Assembly: GCA_015665275.1 (NCBI GenBank)
Contig: JADFAL010000042.1
Location: 1 to 50,764 of the forward strand
Direction: 5' to 3'
DNA length: 50,764 nt
Source: Flavobacteriales bacterium
GTDB lineage: Bacteria; Bacteroidota; Bacteroidia; Flavobacteriales_D; Crocinitomicaceae
The translations under genes were made by a program, and so were the position numbers. The notes under the pieces were generated by a model, which made no database searches, had not been told where the DNA came from, and saw only the letters and a list, made by a program, of their open reading frames with translations. Shown here one piece after another: positions 1-8,721 of this stretch (within the stretch, counting starts at the first letter, position 1; every line of letters begins with the position of its first letter).

Positions 1-632
1 GATTTGATTTAGCACATGCTGCGGGAAATATCAACTTACAATTGCACGATTGGGGAATGGATTTCGCCGCTTGGTGTGGATACAAATATTTGAACTCATC
101 TCCGGGAGGAGTTTCAGGAATGTTCGTACACGAACGTCATGCAAACAGTCCTGATTTGCCAAGATTTGCCGGATGGTGGGGCTATGATAAGGAAACGCGT
201 TTCCAAATGGAGCCGGGATTTAAGCCGATGTACGGTGCCGAAGGATGGCAGTTGAGTAACGCACCCGTTTTAGGAATGGCAGCGCACCTAGCTTCGTTGG
301 ATCTTTTCGAAGAAGCTGGAATGGATCGTATTGGTGCAAAGAGAGATGTATTAACCGCTTATTTGGAATCTGTAATTGATGACATTTCTGAGCGTAACGC
401 CGATCGCTGTACTTTCGAAATTGTTACGCCGCGAGACATAACAAAACGTGGAGCACAACTGTCGATTTTAGCACACGGACAAGGAAAAGCATTGTTCGAC
501 GCACTGACAGAACAAGGCGTGATTGCCGATTGGCGCGAACCAAACGTAATTCGAATTGCACCGGCGCCCTTGTACAATTCATTCGAAGATTGCTATCGCT
601 TTGGTCAATGTTTGGAAGCAGCAATTCAGTAG
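1..632 (+). CDS. kynU: Kynureninase, 3' part (5' end outside window)
   Basis: PLP-dependent hydrolase of the kynurenine pathway, splitting kynurenine or 3-hydroxykynurenine into (3-hydroxy)anthranilate and alanine in the cytosol. The reading frame is open from base 3, so about 209 C-terminal residues are visible of a family usually near 420. The stretch DLAHAAGN, then [11 protein letters not shown], then WCGYKYLN is the kynureninase cofactor region; the lysine of YKY (visible residue 28) is the expected Schiff-base lysine. A conserved LNSSPGG follows. The TTG at 42 is internal, not a start. kmo lies 245 bp downstream on the same strand, so the two consecutive kynurenine enzymes are probably co-transcribed. 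Identification is secure; only the 5' boundary is unknown. Confidence 0.95.
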   Translation, partial: FDLAHAAGNINLQLHDWGMDFAAWCGYKYLNSSPGGVSGMFVHERHANSPDLPRFAGWWGYDKETRFQMEPGFKPMYGAEGWQLSNAPVLGMAAHLASLDLFEEAGMDRIGAKRDVLTAYLESVIDDISERNADRCTFEIVTPRDITKRGAQLSILAHGQGKALFDALTEQGVIADWREPNVIRIAPAPLYNSFEDCYRFGQCLEAAIQ

Positions 633-651
633 AATTAGGTAAATTAGAAGC

Positions 652-870
652 ATGGCAAACGGTTATCAGAACATAATTAAAATCAAGTTCTCGGGAGCGC
701 ATACAGATGTAGAAGCGTATTCTGGATTGGCTGTTCAGACAATTGCCATCTTAGTTGGAGGAATTATCCTCTGGCGCATATCCAATTACATGCACAAGCG
801 CAAGCAGAAACAGCGTCAAAAAAATGAATTTTTTGAAACTCCTTACGCAAAGGGGTGGAAACGAAAATAA
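652..870 (+). CDS. Small single-pass membrane protein between kynU and kmo
   Basis: A 72-residue protein of unknown function. It has a short N-terminal part, one hydrophobic segment at about residues 25-43 (VQTIAILVGGIILW) and a strongly basic C-terminal tail (HKRKQKQRQK), predicting one membrane span with the tail in the cytosol by the positive-inside rule. It fits tightly in the kyn operon: 19 bp after the kynU stop and 6 bp before the kmo start, which argues it is a real gene. I do not recognise the family. It could be a membrane tether or accessory for the kynurenine enzymes, but that is only inference from position. Confidence 0.65.
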   Translation: MANGYQNIIKIKFSGAHTDVEAYSGLAVQTIAILVGGIILWRISNYMHKRKQKQRQKNEFFETPYAKGWKRK

Positions 871-876
871 ACTCAA

Positions 877-2229
877 ATGAACGAAGGTAAATCAGCAATA
901 ATTGTCGGAGCAGGATTAGTGGGGTCGTTGTGGGCAGTATATCTGTCAAAAGCTGGTTATAAGGTGACCATTTACGAAAGACGGTCAGATATCCGTTTGG
1001 CGGAAATATCTGCCGGAAAATCTATCAACCTGGCCTTATCAGCAAGAGGTTGGAAAGCATTGGACACCGTTGGGGTAGGCGACGAAATTCGAAAAATTGC
1101 CATTCCAATGACGGGCCGTGTCATGCATTCAATAGAAGGAGATTTAACGTATCAGCCGTATGGCAAAGAAGGACAAGCGATCTACTCAATTTCTCGTGGA
1201 GGTGTAAACGCCAAAATGATGGATATTGCTGAAGAACATGGAGGTGCGGTTATTTATTACAACCACGAATGTTTGAGTGCAGATACGAAAAACGGTTCTA
1301 TCCGAGTTAAAAATAAAGAGACAGGGGAAGTAAAGGATGCGCAGGCAGATGTTGTTTTTGCAGCAGATGGAGCGTTCTCAGCCATTCGATACAACGCATT
1401 CCAGAAATTGGACCGATTCAACTTTAATCAAATGTACATCGAAGATGGATATCGAGAGATTTTACTTCCCGCCAACGAAGATGGGAGTTACAAAATAGAG
1501 TTGAACGCACTTCACATTTGGCCGCGTGGTCGATTTATGCTCATTGCCTTGCCGAATGAAGACGGTTCGTTCACATGTACCTTATTTATGCCGCATTCGG
1601 GTGGTGAAAATTCGTTTGATTCTTTGGATTCGAAGGAAAAGGTGGAGAATTTCTTTAAAACAACTTTCCCTGACTTCTTTGAGATGATGCCGAATATTGG
1701 CGATGCTTGGGAAGATCACCCACTTTCGTCGTTGGCAATCATGAGATCATATCCATGGCACCATGGCAAAATGGCCTTGATGGGAGATGCCGCGCACGCA
1801 ACAGTTCCTTTCTACGGACAAGGAATGAATGGTGGATTTGAAGACTGCACCGTATTGCACGAATTGATGCAAAAGCATAACGAGGATTGGGATAAGGTTT
1901 TTGAAGAATACAGTGAGGTTCGAAAGCCCGATGGAGATGCATTGCAAGACTTATCACTGCACAATTACTACGTAATGCGGGACTATGTTGCCGATCCGGA
2001 CTTCTTGTTACAAAAGAAAATTGAAGCAAAGTTCTCAGAACTGTATCCTGACAAGTGGATGCCGTTATACTCAATGGTAACATTTAGCGAAGTGCGTTAC
2101 AGCGATGCACATCGATTGGGAATGGAACAGGACAAAATCATGAAAGACGTGATGGCGGCCACACCGAATATTGAAGAAAATTGGGATTCTCCAGAGGTAA
2201 TGGAGCAAATTCTGGAGAAAGTAGGTTAA
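877..2229 (+). CDS. kmo: Kynurenine 3-monooxygenase (FAD-dependent)
   Basis: Flavin hydroxylase converting L-kynurenine to 3-hydroxykynurenine using NADPH and O2. The 450-residue length matches the family. The N-terminal Rossmann motif GAGLVGS (residues 11-17) with ERR ending the second strand binds the ADP of FAD. The second FAD motif GDAAHATVPFYGQGMNGGFE begins at residue 303, and the run PFYGQGMN is typical of KMO rather than generic salicylate-type hydroxylases. It sits in an apparent operon kynU - small membrane protein - kmo, consistent with tryptophan degradation to 3-hydroxyanthranilate. Animal KMO has a C-terminal membrane anchor; none is obvious here. The ATG at 877 is only 6 bp after the preceding stop and gives the expected N-terminus. 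Confidence 0.96.
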   Translation: MNEGKSAIIVGAGLVGSLWAVYLSKAGYKVTIYERRSDIRLAEISAGKSINLALSARGWKALDTVGVGDEIRKIAIPMTGRVMHSIEGDLTYQPYGKEGQAIYSISRGGVNAKMMDIAEEHGGAVIYYNHECLSADTKNGSIRVKNKETGEVKDAQADVVFAADGAFSAIRYNAFQKLDRFNFNQMYIEDGYREILLPANEDGSYKIELNALHIWPRGRFMLIALPNEDGSFTCTLFMPHSGGENSFDSLDSKEKVENFFKTTFPDFFEMMPNIGDAWEDHPLSSLAIMRSYPWHHGKMALMGDAAHATVPFYGQGMNGGFEDCTVLHELMQKHNEDWDKVFEEYSEVRKPDGDALQDLSLHNYYVMRDYVADPDFLLQKKIEAKFSELYPDKWMPLYSMVTFSEVRYSDAHRLGMEQDKIMKDVMAATPNIEENWDSPEVMEQILEKVG

Positions 2230-2304
2230 TTAGACGAGAAGTTTTGTGGGCTTCGAAAGATCGAAACGTCCTCAAGTCTAAGAGTCGATTAAAAAACAAC
2301 GCAT

Positions 2305-3231
2305 ATGAAATGGATGATCACAGCAGCGTTGGTCGGATTGGCATTTGCCGGGATGGCACAGCGTGATTTGAACCCTAGAAACGGAAACCCGTTTGGTGGA
2401 GCCGAGTCCTTCAAAGATTATAACCTCTATGGACTTCAGTTCCAATTAGGTCCAACTTTTTTAATGAACTCACCACGAAATGAGCGTTACGATGTAAACG
2501 GTGTTTTCCGTGGAGATTATTTACACAATCCGAAAACGCGATTGGGAGCTTATGCCGAAATTGGAATGTTCCACTTCCCTAAGAAGCGATCTAAATTATC
2601 ACAAAAACTAAAGTACATCTTTGTGAGTTATTACGATTGGGGGTTGGGATTCAAGTATTTCCGGGGTGCAGAGGATATTACAGCCAACTTTGAAGATGCT
2701 AGCGGAGGTTATATTGGATCTGAAGACCGTACCTACAACTTCTCTAACGGAAACGTTTACGGCCGATTCTCTTTGCACAAAAACATTCATTTTACACCCA
2801 AGAAACGCCGTAAGAAATTGAACTTCTTCCTGGACAATTCGCTTGGTTTAAATTTCGATTATCGCGTGTTAAATACTGCGGACACCTACACAGATTGGTA
2901 CGGAGTAATGGAAGAAAACCAACAATATTACCGACCGTTCCATGCTCAATTGCATTACGGATTAGGGTTTGGGTGGAGCCCTAGAAGAAGCGTCTTTATC
3001 ATTCCAGGAGTTAGACTTCCGATTGTTGGATATCATTCAGCGGCGCAAGCCATGGACGGTTCCGGTGACAAGCAAAACTATTGGGGAAAACCATCCATGC
3101 ACTTTTTCTCATCTCGCTACTGGCCAATTTTGTTCAATGTAAAGGTCATGTTTGCCTTCCCTAAGAAACAGAAAGGATGTGCAACTGGAATTACAAACGA
3201 TCAAGATAAGGACACTCAAAGAAATCGATAA
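2305..3231 (+). CDS. Secreted, probably outer-membrane beta-barrel protein, unknown function
   Basis: A 308-residue protein with a clear signal peptide (MKWMITAALVGLAFAGMAQ, cleavage likely after AMAQ-type site near residue 19). The mature part is rich in alternating aromatic and polar residues (YNLYGLQFQLGPTF, YYDWGLGFKYF, HAQLHYGLGFGW), the composition of an outer-membrane beta-barrel, with several short basic loops such as KKRRKK. No T9SS sorting domain is present. It starts 75 bp after kmo and its stop overlaps the start of the next gene by one base (TAATG), so it is probably the start or middle of a translationally coupled pair. I do not recognise a named family. Confidence 0.72.
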   Translation: MKWMITAALVGLAFAGMAQRDLNPRNGNPFGGAESFKDYNLYGLQFQLGPTFLMNSPRNERYDVNGVFRGDYLHNPKTRLGAYAEIGMFHFPKKRSKLSQKLKYIFVSYYDWGLGFKYFRGAEDITANFEDASGGYIGSEDRTYNFSNGNVYGRFSLHKNIHFTPKKRRKKLNFFLDNSLGLNFDYRVLNTADTYTDWYGVMEENQQYYRPFHAQLHYGLGFGWSPRRSVFIIPGVRLPIVGYHSAAQAMDGSGDKQNYWGKPSMHFFSSRYWPILFNVKVMFAFPKKQKGCATGITNDQDKDTQRNR

Positions 3232-3584
3232 TGAAGAAGATTTATCACCTCAAAACGTGCAGTACGAATCAGCGCATCCTTAAGGAAGTAAACCCTGGAA
3301 GTGATGTTGAGATGCAGAATATCAAAGAGCAAAACATCGAGTCCGAAGTGTTGGATTTCTTGAAAGAAAAAGTGGGTTCGTATGAGGCTTTGTTCTCGAA
3401 GAAAGCGATGAAGTATCGCCAGATGGGATTGAACGAAAAACAACTCACTGAAGATGACTACCGAAAGTTGATGTTGGAGGAATACACGTTTCTGAAGCGT
3501 CCATTTATCATCAACGGTGAAGAAGTGTTCATTGGAAATTCAAAGAAAACAGTCGAAGCGGCGGTAGCGTCATTCCAATCGTAA
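3231..3584 (+). CDS. ArsC/Spx-family (thioredoxin-fold) protein
   Basis: A 117-residue protein of the arsenate reductase family. It begins with the strand-loop KIYHLKTCSTNQRILKE, where Cys10 is at the place of the family's catalytic cysteine, and ends with LKRPFIINGEEVFIGN, matching the conserved late strand containing the cis-proline-like RP. The CST sequence lacks a CXXC pair, so a monothiol arsenate-reductase-like or glutaredoxin-dependent chemistry is possible, but many Bacteroidota members have no shown substrate. The start overlaps the upstream membrane-protein stop by one base, and the downstream transporter begins one base after its stop. No arsenic resistance genes are nearby, so a role in arsenate reduction is not supported by context. 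Confidence 0.8.
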   Translation: MKKIYHLKTCSTNQRILKEVNPGSDVEMQNIKEQNIESEVLDFLKEKVGSYEALFSKKAMKYRQMGLNEKQLTEDDYRKLMLEEYTFLKRPFIINGEEVFIGNSKKTVEAAVASFQS

Positions 3585-3585
3585 G

Positions 3586-4518
3586 GTGAAAATCAGTTCT
3601 ATTCTGAAGGCGCATTTGGCGCTATTCCTTGTAAATGCACTTTATGGTGCCAATCACGTTATGGCCAAGGATGTCATGTCGGGAGAGATGGAGCCTAATG
3701 CGTTCATCTTTTTCAGGGCTGCTGGAGCTGTATTGTTGTTCTGGTTGGTGAAGTCGATTTTCGTGAAAGAGAAAGTGGCTCGAAAGGACATCTTCCGAAT
3801 GGCACTTTGCGGATTGTTCGGCGTTGCATTAAATCAGTTGTTCTTCTTCAACGGACTGAACCTGACATCTTCTATCAACACGGGCATCATCATGACGGTG
3901 AACCCAATTTTAGTGGTCATATTGTCTTATTTCATTCTGAAAGAAAAGATCACATGGCGCAAATCCGTCGGGATTTTGATAGGTGCAACAGGTGCCGTAT
4001 TGCTAACATTAACCGGAGCTTCCGGAGCAACGGACTCTGCAATTGGCGACATATTCATTTTTATCAATGCCGCTAGCTACGCGATGTATTTGGTACTAGT
4101 GAAACCACTGATGGCGCGCTACAAACCTGTAACGGTAATCACCTACGTTTTCACTTTTGGATTGTTATACGTAATGCTGTATCCCCCGTCGTTGATGGAA
4201 GTGAGCCAAATGGATTTCTCGGCAATTTCTGGAAATGAATGGGGAGTAATTGTCTTTGTAATTATCGGGGTTACCTTCCTAACCTATTTGCTTACAGTTT
4301 ATGGTTTGCAATATGTGAGTCCAGCTGTTTCTAGTGCCTATATTTACTTGCAACCGGTATTGGTGATGTTCTTCGCCGTTTTCTTCAGCGCAATGGGTTG
4401 GACCGCAGATTATACTGATAGCATCTCTTGGGAGAAAATCGGGTATATGTTGTTGATCTTCGTTGGGGTATTCCTAACGGGGTCTGGAGCATTATTGAAG
4501 AGGAAAGTAAAAGTGTAG
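3586..4518 (+). CDS. EamA/DMT-family transporter
   Basis: A 310-residue polytopic inner-membrane protein with about ten hydrophobic segments in two repeated halves, the layout of the drug/metabolite transporter (EamA, RhaT-like) superfamily. Visible family features include NALYGANHVMAK in the first helix, FFRAAGA near residue 45, the NTGIIMTVNPILVVILSY segment and a second-half equivalent SSAYIYLQPVLVMFFA. The start is GTG at 3586, just after the previous stop; no better ATG is near, and the first helix would be damaged by starting later. The substrate cannot be deduced. The reading direction is convergent with a lipoprotein gene whose stop lies 6 bp further on. Confidence 0.9.
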   Translation: MKISSILKAHLALFLVNALYGANHVMAKDVMSGEMEPNAFIFFRAAGAVLLFWLVKSIFVKEKVARKDIFRMALCGLFGVALNQLFFFNGLNLTSSINTGIIMTVNPILVVILSYFILKEKITWRKSVGILIGATGAVLLTLTGASGATDSAIGDIFIFINAASYAMYLVLVKPLMARYKPVTVITYVFTFGLLYVMLYPPSLMEVSQMDFSAISGNEWGVIVFVIIGVTFLTYLLTVYGLQYVSPAVSSAYIYLQPVLVMFFAVFFSAMGWTADYTDSISWEKIGYMLLIFVGVFLTGSGALLKRKVKV

Positions 4519-4524
4519 AAATTG

Positions 4525-4986
4525 TTAGAATTGGATGACACTACTAATGGGCTCTTCGAACTTGATACATCCAGAAAACGTCTTAACCCTATCGTTTTTC
4601 CCTTTCATTGCATCCCAAGCCTTTTTCTGTAATGTCGAATCTTTTAAAATGATTGCCTTGTAGGCATACACGCGAACGGCAGTTGAGTCGTGCTGCAATA
4701 ACGGAAACAATTCATTAGTTTTTGACACTTGTATCAATCCTTCATATGCAGAATACGTATCCGATTTAGACCCCGCGATACCAACATGTGCGCTATGAAC
4801 TTCATTTTTTAATGCTATGGTATTGACGTAATCATCAATCGAGCGGGGTTGATTGAGTAAAGTATCTATGGGCGCCAGTTGATTCTGCCCCACGGAAGTA
4901 ATCATATAATTAGACGAATCTTTCTTATCGGTTGCACAGCTTAAGCAAATGACAAAAGGTAGAATCAGAATTAGTAAGTGTCTCAT
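4525..4986 (-). CDS. Lipoprotein of unknown function
   Basis: A 153-residue protein with a lipoprotein signal peptide: MRHLLILILPFVICLSCATD, with the lipobox cysteine in LSC at residue 17. The mature domain includes a helical-looking stretch ending VRVYAYKAIILKDSTLQ that resembles a single HEAT-type repeat (a residue-decay module in which the chain is checked unit by unit), but one repeat is not enough to assign it. A second small lipoprotein gene lies 31 bp upstream in the same direction, so they may be co-transcribed. No catalytic motif is visible. Confidence 0.75.
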   Translation of the reverse strand: MRHLLILILPFVICLSCATDKKDSSNYMITSVGQNQLAPIDTLLNQPRSIDDYVNTIALKNEVHSAHVGIAGSKSDTYSAYEGLIQVSKTNELFPLLQHDSTAVRVYAYKAIILKDSTLQKKAWDAMKGKNDRVKTFSGCIKFEEPISSVIQF

Positions 4987-5017
4987 ACAGAATACCGAAT
5001 AATCATTGTCTTTTTAC

Positions 5018-5422
5018 TCACTTATAATTCAGCGCAATAATTTTCATCACGCCATCTTCTGAATCTTGCAAAACGATTTCCTCGGTTATTTCGCCATGGT
5101 TCTTGTCATGAAGTGTGTAATTCAGTCGTACCGTGGCCACTCCGTTATTGATGGAAGAGTTGAATCCCACCGTCTTTTCCACTTTTGTAATGGTGGTCTC
5201 AGTCGCCATTTTATGCATCAATGCTTTGAATGCTTCTGGGTCAGAACTCATCCCGTCCTCATGAACCATATTCAACATCGCAGTTTCGTTGCCTGCTTTC
5301 AGGAATTTATGGAACTTATCCGCTTGTTTTTCCGCTTTCTCGGCAGCATCACCGAAACCACAACTGGACAGTAAGAAAGTGACAGCAACTAACAAGATGG
5401 AAAAAGAATAGAGTCGATTCAT
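5018..5422 (-). CDS. Small lipoprotein, DUF4878/NTF2-like
   Basis: A 134-residue protein. The signal peptide MNRLYSFSILLVAVTFLLSS is followed by the lipobox cysteine in SSCGFGD (residue 21). The mature part, with AEKQADKFHKFLKAGNETAML early and a later run of strands (GVATVRLNYTLHDKNHGEI, then GVMKIIALNY at the end), looks like the small alpha+beta NTF2-like fold of DUF4878-type lipoproteins. The fold assignment is tentative; the lipoprotein call is strong. It probably sits at the periplasmic face of the outer membrane. Confidence 0.78.
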   Translation of the reverse strand: MNRLYSFSILLVAVTFLLSSCGFGDAAEKAEKQADKFHKFLKAGNETAMLNMVHEDGMSSDPEAFKALMHKMATETTITKVEKTVGFNSSINNGVATVRLNYTLHDKNHGEITEEIVLQDSEDGVMKIIALNYK

Positions 5423-5697
5423 GGATCAGGAATTTACCACAAAATAATAATTGTAGTGGGAATAATTACTTTCTGCTAGCTGCTTCTCTTTTTATCAAAG
5501 CAGTGCTTGCTTTTCTTCACGTTTCGATACTTCGGCTTCCCAGCAGGCTCGAAGACCTCAAGTTCAATATGGCGCAAGATTGATAATCAAGAAGAAGATT
5601 TTCGCCTCCACAATTGAGAAGAAGGAACGATTTAAGAGTTTCTGGTTGCAGTTGGGTGATTACCGCCTCCCGTGCTGCTGCTTATACCGTTTTTCGT
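5423..5697. other. Intergenic region between divergent lipoprotein and yicC genes
   Basis: About 275 bp with no convincing gene. It contains a stretch near 5526-5560 (TTCGATACTTCGG then CAGCAGGCTCGAAG) that resembles the common Bacteroidota intergenic palindromic debris also seen near 25690, but it is degenerate. No tRNA-like cloverleaf was found by eye. The two short open frames that cross it are in poor context and look like chance. Confidence 0.5.
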
Positions 5698-5705
5698 ACC
5701 TTCGC
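5698..5705 (+). promoter_or_regulatory. Putative -7 element for yicC-gmk-nadD
   Basis: TACCTTCG differs by one base from the Bacteroidota -7 consensus TAnnTTTG and ends 14 bases before the yicC start codon. No clear -33 TTG at ideal spacing was found, so this is a pattern match only. Confidence 0.45.
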
Positions 5706-5719
5706 CAAAACTTTGAGAT

Positions 5720-6583
5720 ATGCTCATGTCCATGACCGGTTTCGGGAAAGCTTCCGGAAGCCACCAATCAAAAAAAGTAACTGTAGAAATTCGCTCTTTG
5801 AACAGTAAATCAATTGATTTGAATGTTCGCATGCCACAGCGCTACAAAGAATTGGATGCCGACGTACGGAAGTATGTTTCCAGTGCGCTAAGTCGAGGAA
5901 AAGTAGATGTGTCCATTAACATGGATAGTATAGGCGAAGAAAGTTCCGTTTCCATCAATCAAGGACTTGCAAAGAAATACTATGAGGAATTGAAATCTTT
6001 GGGGGCGGCACTGAATGAGGAATCAGAAGATTATTTGGCGTTGGTACTCCGGATGCCGGAGGTGATGGAGAGCAAATCAGAAGCCTTGGAAGAGGACGAA
6101 GTGGTTTGGTTGATGGAACTCATCGAAGAAGCGACTAAAAGTTTGCGCGATTTCCGCCGTAAGGAAGGAAAGGAATTGGAAGATGAATTCATGTCTCGCA
6201 TTGGTGATATTCGTGGTCATCTCGAAGAAGTACCAAACTACGAGGATGAGCGAATTACTGTGATTCGCGAGCGTATGCGCAAGGGATTGGAAGAGTTTGA
6301 AGGTAAGTACGACGAGAACCGCTTCGAGCAAGAGATGATATTCTACCTAGAAAAACTGGACATCGCTGAAGAAAAAATGCGCCTTTCCAACCATCTTGAT
6401 TATTTTGAGGAAACAATGCGCAACGAAGGTTCTGGGAAGAAATTAGGCTTCATCACACAAGAGATTGGGCGAGAGGTTAACACGCTGGGAAGCAAGAGCA
6501 ATCATGCACAAATGCAGAAGCTTGTAATTGGCATGAAAGACGCCCTTGAAAAAATAAAGGAGCAAATTCTGAACACTTTGTAA
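5720..6583 (+). CDS. yicC: YicC-family endoribonuclease
   Basis: A 287-residue protein whose start MLMSMTGFGKA and following VEIRSLNSKSIDLNVRMP are the YicC N-terminal domain signature. The C-terminal part EEKMRLSNHLDYFEE followed by GKKLGFITQEIGREVNTLGSK is the DUF1732 domain, where the ExH/QE-type residues lie. E. coli YicC has been linked to RNA turnover as an endoribonuclease. The start at 5720 keeps the usual two residues before SMTGF. The next gene is gmk, 21 bp downstream: the yicC-gmk pairing is widely conserved in bacteria and supports both identifications. Confidence 0.94.
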   Translation: MLMSMTGFGKASGSHQSKKVTVEIRSLNSKSIDLNVRMPQRYKELDADVRKYVSSALSRGKVDVSINMDSIGEESSVSINQGLAKKYYEELKSLGAALNEESEDYLALVLRMPEVMESKSEALEEDEVVWLMELIEEATKSLRDFRRKEGKELEDEFMSRIGDIRGHLEEVPNYEDERITVIRERMRKGLEEFEGKYDENRFEQEMIFYLEKLDIAEEKMRLSNHLDYFEETMRNEGSGKKLGFITQEIGREVNTLGSKSNHAQMQKLVIGMKDALEKIKEQILNTL

Positions 6584-6604
6584 ATCTTTCCGTAGAAGAG
6601 AGGT

Positions 6605-7183
6605 ATGTCGTCACCGTTACAAGGCAAATGCATCATTTTTTCCGCTCCGTCCGGGGCTGGGAAAACTACCATTGTACATGACCTATTGAGCCGGGAATTG
6701 GGACTGGAATTTTCAGTTTCGGCCTGTAGTCGCGATCCACGACCTAATGAGGTTCATGGGAAAGATTATTATTTTCTAGGAGTAGAAAACTTCAAAGAAA
6801 AGATTGAATCTGATGCATTTATAGAGTGGGAGGAAGTGTATACGAATAACTTCTATGGAACGCTGAAATCAGAGATGGAACGTATTTGGTCGCAAGGCAA
6901 AGCGGTAATTTTTGACGTGGATGTGATCGGTGGACTCAATCTGAAAAAGCAATTTAAAGACAGCGCATTGGCAGTTTTTGTGAAGCCACCGAGTTACGAA
7001 GAATTGGAAAAACGACTTCGGGGAAGAAGCACCGAAAGTGAGGATAAGATCAACCAACGTATGGAGAAGGCCTCTAAGGAATTGGCTTTTTCTAAAGAAT
7101 TTGATATTGTATTGGTGAACGATGACCTGGACGTAGCATGCGATCAGGCTGCATCATTTGTGAGGGAATTTTTAGATAAATGA
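6605..7183 (+). CDS. gmk: Guanylate kinase
   Basis: Phosphorylates GMP (and dGMP) to GDP with ATP, in the cytosol, supplying GTP and dGTP. The P-loop APSGAGKTT lies at residues 14-22, the GMP-binding SACSRDPRPNEVHGKDYYFL follows at about residues 38-57, and IFDVDVIGGLNLKKQF is the conserved core strand. Its 192 residues match the usual length. It overlaps nadD by four bases (ATGA), indicating translational coupling, and follows yicC by 21 bp. Confidence 0.97.
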   Translation: MSSPLQGKCIIFSAPSGAGKTTIVHDLLSRELGLEFSVSACSRDPRPNEVHGKDYYFLGVENFKEKIESDAFIEWEEVYTNNFYGTLKSEMERIWSQGKAVIFDVDVIGGLNLKKQFKDSALAVFVKPPSYEELEKRLRGRSTESEDKINQRMEKASKELAFSKEFDIVLVNDDLDVACDQAASFVREFLDK

Positions 7184-7797
7184 CGAAAATCGGCTTGTAT
7201 TTTGGCACCTTTAATCCGGTGCATGTAGGACATCTTATCATTGCCAATTACATGGCAGATAATACCGATTTGGACGAAGTTTGGTTGGTAGTTTCCCCTC
7301 AAAACCCTTTGAAGGAAAAAAGTACTTTACTGGCAGATTACCACCGGCTGGCATTGGTTCGAATTGGTATTGAAAACAATCCAAAATTGAAGGCAAGCGA
7401 TATCGAATTCAAATTGCCAATTCCAAGTTATACCGCCAAAACCTTGGCTTTTCTCAAGGAAGAATATGCGGATAAAGAATTCGCCTTGATTATGGGGGAA
7501 GACAATCTTCGCACCTTCCACAAATGGCACAACCACGATCATATTTTAGCAAACCACGAGATTTACGTTTATCCAAGAGCCTTGACGATTCAAGAGAAGG
7601 AGGAAATGACACAGTCATTGGACGGTAGTGCGAATGCATTTTCAGATCATCCCAACGTGCACATGTGCGATGAGGTTCCTGTGATGAAGATTTCCTCATC
7701 ATTTATCCGAAAGCTAATCTCTGAAAAGAAAGATGTGCAGTACCTATTAACGGAGCCCGTGTTCCAGTATCTCGACGAGATGAATTTCTATAAGTAG
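7180..7797 (+). CDS. nadD: Nicotinate-nucleotide adenylyltransferase
   Basis: Transfers the adenylyl group of ATP to nicotinate mononucleotide, giving deamido-NAD. The N-terminal GTFNPVHVGHLIIA (residues 9-22) holds the nucleotidyltransferase signature with HVGH, and near the end ISSSFIRKLI is the second ATP-binding motif (ISSTxIR class). The 205-residue length is usual. The start is the ATG in the four-base overlap with gmk. The pairing gmk-nadD is common in Bacteroidota. Confidence 0.96.
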   Translation: MTKIGLYFGTFNPVHVGHLIIANYMADNTDLDEVWLVVSPQNPLKEKSTLLADYHRLALVRIGIENNPKLKASDIEFKLPIPSYTAKTLAFLKEEYADKEFALIMGEDNLRTFHKWHNHDHILANHEIYVYPRALTIQEKEEMTQSLDGSANAFSDHPNVHMCDEVPVMKISSSFIRKLISEKKDVQYLLTEPVFQYLDEMNFYK

Positions 7798-7867
7798 TTG
7801 AGTTGACGAATGCCTAACTAAATAAGTTCGCGACAATTTTCAGCAATTCCTAATTTTTTCGGCAGAC

Positions 7868-7893
7868 TTAAATCGGAATATTCCGATATTCCA
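7868..7893. repeat. Palindromic repeat, copy 1 (ATCGGAATATTCCGAT)
   Basis: A perfect 16-base palindrome ATCGGAATATTCCGAT at 7872-7887 with matching flanks. In reverse complement the surrounding 26 bases are nearly identical to 34844-34869. It lies between the convergent genes nadD and the VanW gene, where a hairpin could end transcription, though there is no T-run right after it. Confidence 0.7.
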
Positions 7894-7902
7894 ATATTCA
7901 GC

Positions 7903-8721
7903 TCATCCAGCCTTCGAATTCTCCAAAAAAGGATTGTACATCATAATCGCATGGTTCTCCACCAGCAATCGTTCTTCAACCGCTCCATTTGTGTACTCTT
8001 TGATTTGAACAATCTGATTGTGACGGGAATATCCACCCCAAATTTGTTGTTTGATGATATGATTTCGTTCTGTAACCGAGTACGTTTCTTCTAGGTGTTC
8101 TTTCGAAATGAGCGCTCCTCTCAGATGCGTTTTATCCAGCCAAACTTTTAATTGGAAAGGCATTTCAGTTTCATTTTTCACCTGCAGATCAATGTGATTG
8201 TATGCCAGTGTTGCACCCGCACCAAAAGGTACTTTTCGGTTCACATCCGGAAAAACATCGAACCCATGTCGATAGCGTTCTTTAATCGTCAGTGGACTAT
8301 GAGCAAATATCCAAAAGAGTAAATTGCCCAATTGACATAGCCCTCCGCCAGTTCCTTTGCTTATTTTCCCTTGCTGAAGTACCAATCCATCCAAATATCC
8401 CTTTCTCTTAGAAGGCCGACCAACAAGTTTCCAAATAGAAAAAGTTTCACCGGGTCGAATAATAATATTGTTGAGGTGCGCAACGGCCAATTCCAGGTTT
8501 ACCCGCTTGTTTTCTTGCAAGTACATATCGACATCTTTTAGCGGACGCAGAATCATGGAACGATGCTCAAAGACAGTATGCTGCGTAATCAATTCGCCGC
8601 GTTCTTTTGCCCATTTTTTGTTCCCAACACTGCAGTCAATTCTCCGCTTCGTACGGTAGTATATTTTTCCAGCCAACTGACGAACGGCCTTTCGATTTTG
8701 AGGTTTTCTGATTTCAAACAT
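7903..8721 (-). CDS. VanW-family protein
   Basis: A 272-residue protein of the VanW family. The core contains IIRPGETFSIWKLVGRPSKRKG followed by GGGLCQLGNLLFWIFAHS, the family's central signature with its conserved cysteine, and later EERYRHGFDVFPD-like and PFGAGATLAYNHIDLQ strands. VanW is named for vancomycin-resistance clusters, but its biochemical function is not established and many copies, like this one, are unlinked to resistance genes. No signal peptide is visible. A GTG at 8748 would add nine residues; I prefer the ATG at 8721 because it gives a cleaner N-terminus (MFEIRKPQ). Neighbours give no functional hint. Confidence 0.88.
   Translation of the reverse strand: MFEIRKPQNRKAVRQLAGKIYYRTKRRIDCSVGNKKWAKERGELITQHTVFEHRSMILRPLKDVDMYLQENKRVNLELAVAHLNNIIIRPGETFSIWKLVGRPSKRKGYLDGLVLQQGKISKGTGGGLCQLGNLLFWIFAHSPLTIKERYRHGFDVFPDVNRKVPFGAGATLAYNHIDLQVKNETEMPFQLKVWLDKTHLRGALISKEHLEETYSVTERNHIIKQQIWGGYSRHNQIVQIKEYTNGAVEERLLVENHAIMMYNPFLENSKAG

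Noticed and set aside
3231-3584. Arsenic resistance function for the ArsC-like protein
   Set aside because: No arsenic genes nearby and the active site carries only one visible thiol near the N-terminus; the fold is supported, the function is not.
5423-5697. Possible tRNA or small RNA in the divergent spacer
   Set aside because: No cloverleaf or conserved T-loop could be built by eye; only degenerate repeat-like bits.
7327-7542. Opposite-strand open frame inside nadD
   Set aside because: Lies wholly within a secure gene on the other strand with no independent signals.
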